Shown: one piece after another, positions 13,319 through 19,077 of the stretch
Layout of the letters: each line of letters begins with the position of its first letter
Numbering within the stretch: the first letter of the stretch is position 1
Assembly: GCA_017560855.1 (NCBI GenBank)
Contig: JAFZEB010000120.1
Coordinates: 1-19,077 of the forward strand
DNA: 19,077 bases
Source of the DNA: Ruminiclostridium sp.
Lineage (GTDB): Bacteria; Bacillota; Clostridia; Oscillospirales; Oscillospiraceae
Reading direction: 5' to 3'
The notes under the pieces: model-generated
Seen by the model: only the letters and a program-made list of their open reading frames with translations
Told to the model about the DNA's origin: nothing
Database searches by the model: none
Program-made: the position numbers and the translations under genes

Positions 13319-15058
13319 ATGAAACAATTAATGCTGGGTAATGAAGCAGTGGCCCGCGGTCTGTATGAAGCCGGCTGCTGCCTGATCTCCAGCTATCCGG
13401 GTACGCCCAGCACGGAAATCACTGAGCGGGCTGCCCAATATAACGAGATTTACTGCGAATGGGCCCCCAATGAAAAGGTGGCCATGGAGGTGGCCTTCGG
13501 CGCAGCCCTGGCGGGCAAGCGCTCTGCCTGCGTCATGAAGCACGTGGGTGTGAACGTGGCGGCCGACCCCCTCTTTACCATTTCCTACACCGGCGTCAAC
13601 GGCGGTATGGTTATCTGCGTGGCCGATGACCCCGGCATGCACTCCTCTCAGAACGAGCAGGACTCCCGCCGCTATGCCATCGCCGCCAAGCTCCCCATGC
13701 TGGAGCCTTCCGATTCCGACGAAGCTCTGCGCTTCGCCAAGATCGCCTATGAGCTGTCCGAGGAGTACGACACCCCGGTCTTCCTGAAACTCTGCACCCG
13801 CATTTCCCACTCCCAGAGTATCGTGGAGCTGGGGGAACGGCAGGAAGCCCCTGCGCGGAAGTATGTCAAGGACATCGCCAAATACGTCATGGTCCCCGGC
13901 AATGCCCGTCCCCGCCACCCCATCGTGGAGGCCCGGACCGAGAAGCTCATTGCGTTTGCCGAGACCACCGACCTGAACCGGGAGGAGCTGGGGGAGGACA
14001 GATCCTTCGGCATCATCACCTCCTCCACCTGCTACCAGTACGCCCGTGAGGTCTTTGGCGAGAAGGCCTCCATCCTGAAGCTGAGCCTGGTGAACCCCCT
14101 GCCCCGCCAGAAGATCCTGGACTTCGCCGCCAAGGTGGACCGGGTCATCGTCCTGGAGGAGCTGGACCCCATCATCGAGGAACACTGCCGCAATCTGGGC
14201 CTCACTGTCACCGGCAAGGATACCCTGCCTCTGATCGGTGAATTTTCTCAGGGTCTGGTGGCCGAAAAGCTCCAGAGCGTGGCCAAGCCCTGGGTGGGCC
14301 TGGAGGAGAAGATCCCTCCCCGTCCACCTGTCCTGTGCGCAGGCTGCCCCCACCGGGGCCTGTTCTACACCCTGGCCAAGCACAAGATCACGGCCCTGGG
14401 TGACATCGGCTGCTACACCCTGGCGGCCTACGAGCCCCTGTATGCCATCGAGTCCTGCGAGTGCATGGGCGCATCGGTCAGTTCCGTCCACGGCTTTAAC
14501 AAGGCCCTGGGCAAAGAGAGCGAAGGAAAGACTGTGGGCGTCCTGGGCGACTCCACCTTCATGCACTCCGGCATGACCGGCCTGGCCAACATCGCTTACA
14601 ACCAGAGTAACTCTACGGTTATCATTCTGGATAACTCCATCACCGGTATGACCGGCCACCAGCAGAACCCCACCACCGGCAAGAACCTCCGGGGTGAGCC
14701 TGCCGGCCAGATCGACCTGGAAGTCCTGTGCAAGGCCATGGGCATCCGCCGGGTCCGGGTGGTGGATCCCTATGACCTGAAGGCCACCGAAGAGGTGGTC
14801 CTGGAGGAACTGGCGGCGGAGGAGCCTTCCGTCATCATCACCCGCCGTCCCTGTGCCCTGCTCAAGTCCGTCAAGAAAAATCCCCCCCTGTACATTGACC
14901 CGGACAAGTGCAAGGGCTGCACCATGTGCATGAAGATCGGCTGCCCTGCCATCTCCTGGAAAGACAAAAAGGCAGTCATCGACCCCACCCAGTGCGTAGG
15001 CTGCGGCGTCTGCCAGCAGCTTTGCAAGTTTGAGGCGTTCAGCAGCACGGAAGGCTGA
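13319..15058 (+). CDS. iorA: Indolepyruvate:ferredoxin oxidoreductase, alpha subunit
   Basis: A 579-residue thiamine diphosphate enzyme, typical length for IorA (about 580-620). The N-terminal pyrimidine-binding domain begins MKQLMLGNEAVARGLYEAG, with SSYPGTPSTEI near 24-34 and EWAPNEKVAMEVAFG at 47-61. The diphosphate-binding half has CAGCPHRGLF, GDIGCYTLA, GDSTFMHSG and LDNSITGMTGHQ. A C-terminal 2[4Fe-4S] ferredoxin domain has Cys531/534/537/542 and Cys559/562/565/569, all present. With IorB it oxidatively decarboxylates aryl-2-oxo acids (indolepyruvate, phenylpyruvate) to aryl-acetyl-CoA and reduces ferredoxin. AAAGGGG lies shortly upstream of the ATG. The usual iorB partner is not downstream: a strong terminator at 15099 closes the transcript. 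Confidence 0.95.
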   Translation: MKQLMLGNEAVARGLYEAGCCLISSYPGTPSTEITERAAQYNEIYCEWAPNEKVAMEVAFGAALAGKRSACVMKHVGVNVAADPLFTISYTGVNGGMVICVADDPGMHSSQNEQDSRRYAIAAKLPMLEPSDSDEALRFAKIAYELSEEYDTPVFLKLCTRISHSQSIVELGERQEAPARKYVKDIAKYVMVPGNARPRHPIVEARTEKLIAFAETTDLNREELGEDRSFGIITSSTCYQYAREVFGEKASILKLSLVNPLPRQKILDFAAKVDRVIVLEELDPIIEEHCRNLGLTVTGKDTLPLIGEFSQGLVAEKLQSVAKPWVGLEEKIPPRPPVLCAGCPHRGLFYTLAKHKITALGDIGCYTLAAYEPLYAIESCECMGASVSSVHGFNKALGKESEGKTVGVLGDSTFMHSGMTGLANIAYNQSNSTVIILDNSITGMTGHQQNPTTGKNLRGEPAGQIDLEVLCKAMGIRRVRVVDPYDLKATEEVVLEELAAEEPSVIITRRPCALLKSVKKNPPLYIDPDKCKGCTMCMKIGCPAISWKDKKAVIDPTQCVGCGVCQQLCKFEAFSSTEG

Positions 15059-15098
15059 GCCAATCAAACTCATATGCTCCCAAGAGCAAGCCAACCCG

Positions 15099-15131
15099 GG
15101 AGCAGGACAATCCGTTGCCCTGCTCCTTTTT
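15099..15131 (+). terminator. Terminator of iorA
   Basis: GGAGCAGG (15099-15106) pairs with CCTGCTCC (15119-15126); inner CAA/TTG pairs continue the stem, and five T follow. The rest of the gap to the next ATG (15132-15325) is A/C-rich with no clear gene and no confident promoter. Confidence 0.9.
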
Positions 15132-15325
15132 GCCTGCCCGGAAGTTTACCATAAGCAGGAATGGCAGGTAAAAAAATACAATTTTCACACACCACACAAC
15201 AATCACACAAGAAAACACAGCAAGGTTTTCCTGGAAGGGGCATATCATTGTCCGGGATGACCGACACACACACATCGGGGAGAGGGCGTTCTGACCACCC
15301 CCATCCCCAGGGGAGGAAAAATTTT

Positions 15326-16678
15326 ATGTTAAGTCAGATTTTGGCAGTTATCATCTTCGTCATCATGTTCGTGGAGATCGTTCGGGAACGATTCCCCCGC
15401 TACCTGGTGGCCCTGGTGGCTGGCGGTGCGACCATTCTGGTGGTCTTCATCCTGGCCATGCAAAGTTTCGAGGCTGTGAAGGCATCCCTTGCTCTGCACA
15501 CCATGATCGAGCCGACCTTCTGGTATACGGTGGGCCACGGCGGTGAAATGCACAGCGGCATCAACTGGAGCACCATCATCTTTATCACCGGTATGATGGT
15601 CATGGTGGAAGGCATGGGTGAGGCCGGCTTCTTTGACTGGCTCTGCTTGCGCCTGGCCAAGACCGTCAACTACAAGCCTGCACCTCTGTTTGTGGCGTTC
15701 ATGATCCTGTCCGCCTTCCTGTCCATGTTCATCGACAGTATCACCGTCATCCTCTTCCTGGCGGTTGCCAGCGTCCGTCTGGCCCACCTGCTGAAGTTCG
15801 ACCCGGTGCCCTTCATCATTTCCCAGGTCTTCGCAGCCAACCTGGGCGGCTCTGCCACCATGTCCGGTGACCCCCCGAATATCATCATCGGTACCGCCCT
15901 GGGATATTCCTTCTTCGACTTCCTGATGAACACCGGTGTCATTGCGCTGGTGTCTCTGGTTCTGATGGTCCCTTTCTTCTACTTCTGCTTCCGCAAGGAG
16001 CTGGTCTCCCATGCAGACTTGAGCACCGTGGGCTCCTGCGGTCTGAGCCCTGAGGATGCCATCGTCGACAAGAAGGCCTTTGCTGTGAACGTGGCCATTT
16101 TCCTGCTCATCGTCACTCTGCTGGTTACCCACGCTATGACTGGCCTCACCGTGGCCACCATCGGTGTCTTTGCGGCAACCCTTACACTGATCACCAATAA
16201 GGCCCCCCTCCACCTGCTCAAGCGCGTGGACTGGGAGACCGTTTACTTCTTCATCGGTCTCTTCGTGGCCGTCAGCGGCCTGGAGGAGACCGGCGTGCTG
16301 GAGGCTCTGGCCAACGGCATCGCCAACATCACCGGCGGCAACATCGTGGTGATGGTTATCATCATCATCTGGCTGTCTGCCATCGCATCTGCCTTTGTGG
16401 ATAACATCCCCTTTGCTGCCACTATGGTTCCCATCATCAACTCTCTGTCCGCCACCATGGGCGTTCCTCTGGACACCCTGGCCTGGACCCTGGCGATGGG
16501 TACCGACATCGGCGGTTCCGCTACCCCCATTGGTGCCTCTGCCAACGTGGCTGGCACCTCCATTGCAGCCCGTGACGGCCATCCCATCAGCTGGGGCCGT
16601 TACTGCAAGTACTCTGCACCCGCATCCATCATCGTGGTGGCCATCAGCATGGGCATGATCCTGCTGCGCTACTGCTGA
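15326..16678 (+). CDS. ArsB/NhaD-type ion transporter superfamily permease, copy 1
   Basis: A 450-residue membrane protein with about 11-12 hydrophobic helices and the two inverted-repeat signatures of the ArsB/NhaD/SLC13 (ion transporter) superfamily: SMFIDSITVILF followed by NLGGSATMSGDPPNIIIG, and SAFVDNIPF followed by GTDIGGSATPIGASANV. Members exchange Na+/H+ or carry arsenite, citrate or other organic anions. The substrate here is undetermined, though the DPPN and DIGGSATPIGASANV signatures suit the NhaD/ArsB-like branch. The start at 15326 is chosen because GGGGAGG lies nine bases upstream and the protein then matches its tandem paralogue (MLSQILA versus MLLSQILA). A 55-residue in-frame extension to 15161 is polar and lacks a ribosome site. 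It forms an operon with copy 2. Confidence 0.88.
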   Translation: MLSQILAVIIFVIMFVEIVRERFPRYLVALVAGGATILVVFILAMQSFEAVKASLALHTMIEPTFWYTVGHGGEMHSGINWSTIIFITGMMVMVEGMGEAGFFDWLCLRLAKTVNYKPAPLFVAFMILSAFLSMFIDSITVILFLAVASVRLAHLLKFDPVPFIISQVFAANLGGSATMSGDPPNIIIGTALGYSFFDFLMNTGVIALVSLVLMVPFFYFCFRKELVSHADLSTVGSCGLSPEDAIVDKKAFAVNVAIFLLIVTLLVTHAMTGLTVATIGVFAATLTLITNKAPLHLLKRVDWETVYFFIGLFVAVSGLEETGVLEALANGIANITGGNIVVMVIIIIWLSAIASAFVDNIPFAATMVPIINSLSATMGVPLDTLAWTLAMGTDIGGSATPIGASANVAGTSIAARDGHPISWGRYCKYSAPASIIVVAISMGMILLRYC

Positions 16679-16705
16679 TAACCTGAAATCCTGGGAGGGA
16701 CGTTC

Positions 16706-18055
16706 ATGCTGCTGAGCCAGATCCTGGCCATTGCCATTGCCCTGTTTATGTTCGTCCATATCATCTGGGGAAAACATTCAAGAGCCATCATCGCCCTGTC
16801 TTCTGGTGGGGCGATGATTCTTGTTTTGTTGCTGACCGTTGGGGGGTTCCCCTCCATCTGGGAGGCCCTCAGTGTGGACAGCTTCTTCCATTTCGAGTTC
16901 TGGTTTTCCCACATGGGCATCACCGAATTTAATACGGGCATCAACTGGAGTACCATCCTCTTCCTGCTGGGTATGATGATCCTGGCCGAGGAGCTGAGCG
17001 AGGCTGGTTTCTTTGACTGGATCTGCCTGTGGCTGGCCCAAAAGGTCCACTTTAAGCCCACTCTGATCCTGGTGGTCTTCATGCTCTTTTCGGCTCTGTT
17101 GTCCATGTTCGTAGACAGTATCACAGTGATCCTCTTCATGGTGGTGGCCACGGTCCAGATGGGACGCATGCTGCAGTTTGACCCGGCCCCTGTGATCATT
17201 GCCGAGATCTTTTCTGCCAACCTGGGCGGTGCGGCCACCATGAGCGGCGATCCCCCCAACATCATCCTGGGTACCTCCCTGGGTCTGGGTTTCTGGGACT
17301 TTATTCAAAACAACGGCGTCATCTGCCTGGCCGCCTTCTGCCTGGTGGTGGTCTACTTTGTGTTGGCCTTTCGTGCCCAGCTGGGCAAGGGGGTCGGAGA
17401 GGCAGACCCTTTTCTGGGGATGCTTGACCCGGCAGATGCCATCCCCGACCGGGGGAGGTTCAACCAGTGTTTTGCCATCTTCCTGGGTGTCATCCTCCTG
17501 GTGATGACCCACAACCCCACGGGCCTTACCATGCCCACCATCGGCCTGATGGCGGGCAGCATGACCCTGGCAGCCACGAAATATCCCATGGACCTGCTGA
17601 AAAAGGTCCACTGGAAGACCTTTGCTTTCATCATCGGCATGATGGTGGTGGTGAGCGGCCTGGAGCAGACCCATGTGCTGGACGGTCTGGCCCAGTTCCT
17701 GGCGGGGCTGGCCGGGGGAGACCATGTGATGATGGTGGTGGTCCTCATCTGGTTTACCGCCATTTGTTCGGCCTTTGTGGACAACATCCCCATGACCACC
17801 GTTATGGTCCCTGTGATCCTGTCCCTGTCCGACACCCTGGGCATGGACCTGAGCACCCTGGCCTGGACCATGTCCAAGGGCACCGACATCGGCGGCATCG
17901 CCACTCCCATTGGTGCATCTGCCAACGTGGTGGGCCTGTCGGTGGCAGCCCGAGAGGGGTACAAGATCAGCTGGAAGCGGTATTGCAAATATACCGTCCC
18001 AGCTTGCATTCTGAGCCTCTGTCTAAGCCTCTTCCTGATTTTGAACCTGCACTGA
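16706..18055 (+). CDS. ArsB/NhaD-type ion transporter superfamily permease, copy 2
   Basis: A 449-residue paralogue of the preceding gene, starting 27 bp after its stop with the ribosome site GGGAGGG. It is collinear with copy 1 along its length and keeps both signatures: NLGGAATMSGDPPNIILG and GTDIGGIATPIGASANV, plus SMFVDSITVILF and SAFVDNIP. The loops differ: copy 2 has WFSHMGITEFNTGINWS where copy 1 has WYTVGHGGEMHSGINWS, and the central hydrophilic loop also differs. The two have diverged well beyond a recent duplication, so they may differ in substrate or form a heterodimer; superfamily members with this fold are commonly dimeric. A perfect terminator follows. Confidence 0.88.
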   Translation: MLLSQILAIAIALFMFVHIIWGKHSRAIIALSSGGAMILVLLLTVGGFPSIWEALSVDSFFHFEFWFSHMGITEFNTGINWSTILFLLGMMILAEELSEAGFFDWICLWLAQKVHFKPTLILVVFMLFSALLSMFVDSITVILFMVVATVQMGRMLQFDPAPVIIAEIFSANLGGAATMSGDPPNIILGTSLGLGFWDFIQNNGVICLAAFCLVVVYFVLAFRAQLGKGVGEADPFLGMLDPADAIPDRGRFNQCFAIFLGVILLVMTHNPTGLTMPTIGLMAGSMTLAATKYPMDLLKKVHWKTFAFIIGMMVVVSGLEQTHVLDGLAQFLAGLAGGDHVMMVVVLIWFTAICSAFVDNIPMTTVMVPVILSLSDTLGMDLSTLAWTMSKGTDIGGIATPIGASANVVGLSVAAREGYKISWKRYCKYTVPACILSLCLSLFLILNLH

Positions 18056-18056
18056 A

Positions 18057-18094
18057 AAAACAACCCTGGGAACGATGTTCCCAGGGTTGTTTTT
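18057..18094 (+). terminator. Terminator of the tandem transporter operon
   Basis: A perfect 13-bp stem, CAACCCTGGGAAC (18061-18073) and GTTCCCAGGGTTG (18077-18089), with loop GAT and five T (18090-18094). A tract of A precedes it. Confidence 0.96.
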
Positions 18095-18172
18095 GTGGGC
18101 AAAGAGATATGGAGTCTGGATCGCACATGGAAGAAATTTGTTGAAAATATAAAAAATTTCCATAAAAACCAC

Positions 18173-18201
18173 TTGCTAGAAAAGAAGAAAGGCGATATGA
18201 T
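18173..18201 (+). promoter_or_regulatory. Promoter of the phospholipase C-family gene
   Basis: TTGCTA (18173-18178) and TATGAT (18196-18201) are 17 bp apart. The leader is very short, about 18 nt, and includes GGAG at 18212-18215. Confidence 0.78.
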
Positions 18202-18225
18202 AAAGGGGAATGGAGTTGGTAAACT

Positions 18226-18858
18226 ATGGCAGATTATAACGCTCATACCTATTATGGAAAAAAGTGTTTGGAATATTTATCTCCGGAGGTTCGTGACCGT
18301 CTGGTGACCGACCACACCGCCTTTCAGATGGGCCTGTACGGCCCGGACCCCCTGGAATTTTCCGGGTTGGGATACGGGAAGGTACGGCATTACCATGCCG
18401 TGTGGCGGGAGGAAGTCCTGCCCTGGCTGGCTGAGTCCATCCGAGGAACGGACCCCACCGCCCGGTCTTATGCGGCAGGCTGCCTGCTGCATTTCATACT
18501 GGATGAGAAGATCCACGAGGCCATGAAACCTTGGGTCAAGGAGGGTTCCTCCCACTATCGCTTGGAACTGGCCTTGGATTCTCTGGTTCTGCAGGAGCAG
18601 AAGATCCCCCTGATGCCCCGGCTCTGTGTGGCCCATCAGGATTCCATCCACCACGTGTTCCCTGGTCTCAGCCCGAACCTATACCACATGGGCATCGGGG
18701 TCATGGCCAAGGTGGTGGACTGGTTCCGGTGGCGGGGCGAGGCCCTCTACCGAAAGGTCACCCAGAAGGAGTGGGACCAGGCCTGGTACCTGCTGAAACT
18801 GCTGGAGGAGCATGTCCCCGATGGGGCAAAGGCCCTGGAAGACTGTTTGACCCAATAA
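18226..18858 (+). CDS. Zinc-dependent phospholipase C-family protein
   Basis: A 210-residue protein of the short zinc-dependent phospholipase C-like family found in Firmicutes. Candidate metal ligands follow the family order: His7 (NAHTYYG), Asp41 (GLYGPDPLEF), His55/His57 (VRHYH), His89 and Asp93 (LHFILDEKIHE) and His97. There is no signal peptide, so unlike secreted clostridial alpha-toxin-type enzymes it is probably cytoplasmic, and whether it cleaves phospholipids is unproven. It lies between two terminators and so is monocistronic. A GGAG ribosome site about eleven bases upstream, with TAAAGGGG further upstream, makes the start at 18226 plausible but not certain. It is convergent with the antiporter fragment at the window edge. 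Confidence 0.85.
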   Translation: MADYNAHTYYGKKCLEYLSPEVRDRLVTDHTAFQMGLYGPDPLEFSGLGYGKVRHYHAVWREEVLPWLAESIRGTDPTARSYAAGCLLHFILDEKIHEAMKPWVKEGSSHYRLELALDSLVLQEQKIPLMPRLCVAHQDSIHHVFPGLSPNLYHMGIGVMAKVVDWFRWRGEALYRKVTQKEWDQAWYLLKLLEEHVPDGAKALEDCLTQ

Positions 18859-18864
18859 AAATTC

Positions 18865-18900
18865 AGCCCCTTGAGGTGTCAACCTCAAGGGGCTTTCTCT
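18865..18900. terminator. Terminator between convergent genes
   Basis: A perfect 13-bp stem, AGCCCCTTGAGGT (18865-18877) and ACCTCAAGGGGCT (18882-18894), with loop GTCA, followed by TTCTCTTT. Because AAAAATT precedes the stem it may also serve the minus-strand gene ending at 18904. Confidence 0.9.
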
Positions 18901-18903
18901 TTG

Positions 18904-19077
18904 TCAGAGGGTAGGATGCATGGTGATTCTGGAGGGTTCCCGCTCCTGGAAGGCCAGCTTCAGCAGGATGGGGGTGATGATGGTGGTGATGACCACCACA
19001 ACGATGATGGGGCCAAAGAGGTCGCTGCTGATCAGGTGCAGGTCTGCGCCCTTGGAGGCAACGATCAGAGCCACCTC
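18904..19077 (-). CDS. Cation:proton antiporter (CPA2/KefB-like), C-terminal fragment
   Basis: Only the last 57 codons are in the window; the gene runs off the right edge. It reads EVALIVASKGADLHLISSDL, then FGPIIVVVVITTIITPILLK and LAFQEREPSRITMHPTL before a TGA. The GEVALIVA-type motif of the penultimate helix, followed by a last helix ending in TPILLK, is typical of Na+/H+ or K+/H+ antiporters of the CPA2 family. No KTN/TrkA-N regulatory domain follows. The subfamily cannot be assigned from this fragment. Confidence 0.75.
   Translation of the reverse strand, partial: EVALIVASKGADLHLISSDLFGPIIVVVVITTIITPILLKLAFQEREPSRITMHPTL

Noticed and set aside
13328..15094. Minus-strand 588-codon open frame opposite iorA
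   Set aside because: Antisense shadow: no family features, no ribosome site, and iorA on the other strand is certain.
15161..15325. 55-residue N-terminal extension of transporter copy 1
   Set aside because: It is polar and low-complexity with no ribosome site; the ATG at 15326 has GGGGAGG and matches the start of the paralogue.
15329..16777. Minus-strand 482-codon open frame opposite transporter copy 1
   Set aside because: The Asp/His/Gly/Gln-rich translation is the reverse complement of hydrophobic membrane codons, not a protein.
18070..18080. GGAAC-GAT-GTTCC as a second LexA-like box
   Set aside because: The arm spacing is 3 nt rather than 4 and it is the apex of a perfect transcription terminator stem.
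1..19077. CRISPR arrays, tRNA or rRNA genes
   Set aside because: No regularly spaced direct repeats, no tRNA cloverleaf with GGTTCGAATCC-type arm, and no rRNA sequence were seen.

Overview
The window looks like chromosome from a spore-forming, anaerobic gut-type Clostridia, probably Oscillospiraceae-like. The reasons are an unmistakable Spo0A, butyrate-type beta-oxidation enzymes (3-hydroxybutyryl-CoA dehydrogenase, acyl-CoA dehydrogenase, crotonase), a ferredoxin-type indolepyruvate oxidoreductase subunit, strong AGGAGG ribosome sites and many Rho-independent terminators. The taxon is an inference. No rRNA, tRNA, CRISPR array or transposase is visible.

Layout. 1-1673 (+): a WYL-domain regulator whose promoter encloses a LexA/SOS-box match, then a strong terminator, then a small orphan protein with a phage-tail-like N-terminus. 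1681-5568 (-): a two-gene operon in which a membrane-anchored zinc-ribbon DUF3160 protein is followed by a CapA-type protein fused to a VCBS/FG-GAP-like segment. 5584-9351: a CoA-ester module. Acyl-CoA dehydrogenase and an atypical crotonase lie on the minus strand, and 3-hydroxyacyl-CoA dehydrogenase diverges from them on the plus strand across a 557-bp structured intergenic region. 9385-9596: a MITE-like palindromic repeat plus a second short palindrome. 9612-12094: an AT-richer, accessory-looking island holding an unrecognised 593-residue protein with an internal domain duplication, a 55-residue helix-turn-helix gene upstream of it in the same transcript, and a divergent XRE regulator. A TTGACA-N6-TGTCAA inverted repeat sits in the shared control region.

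12142-13128: Spo0A (-) with its terminator, a sigma-A-type promoter and an exact 0A box. 13229-15131: iorA (+), closed by its own terminator and not followed by iorB. 15326-18094: two tandem paralogous ArsB/NhaD-type (ion transporter superfamily) membrane carriers in one operon. 18173-18894: a zinc-dependent phospholipase C-family protein. 18904-19077 (-): the C-terminal end of a cation:proton antiporter cut off by the window edge.

How the genes work together. The CoA module could interconvert 3-hydroxyacyl-, enoyl- and acyl-CoA, but the crotonase lacks both usual catalytic glutamates and the dehydrogenase has a non-canonical cofactor loop, so the actual substrate is open. IorA plus the organic-anion or cation carriers suggest amino-acid or aryl-acid metabolism, which is an inference from proximity only. 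The most promising undescribed unit is the 593-residue duplicated-domain protein with its small helix-turn-helix partner and divergent XRE regulator.
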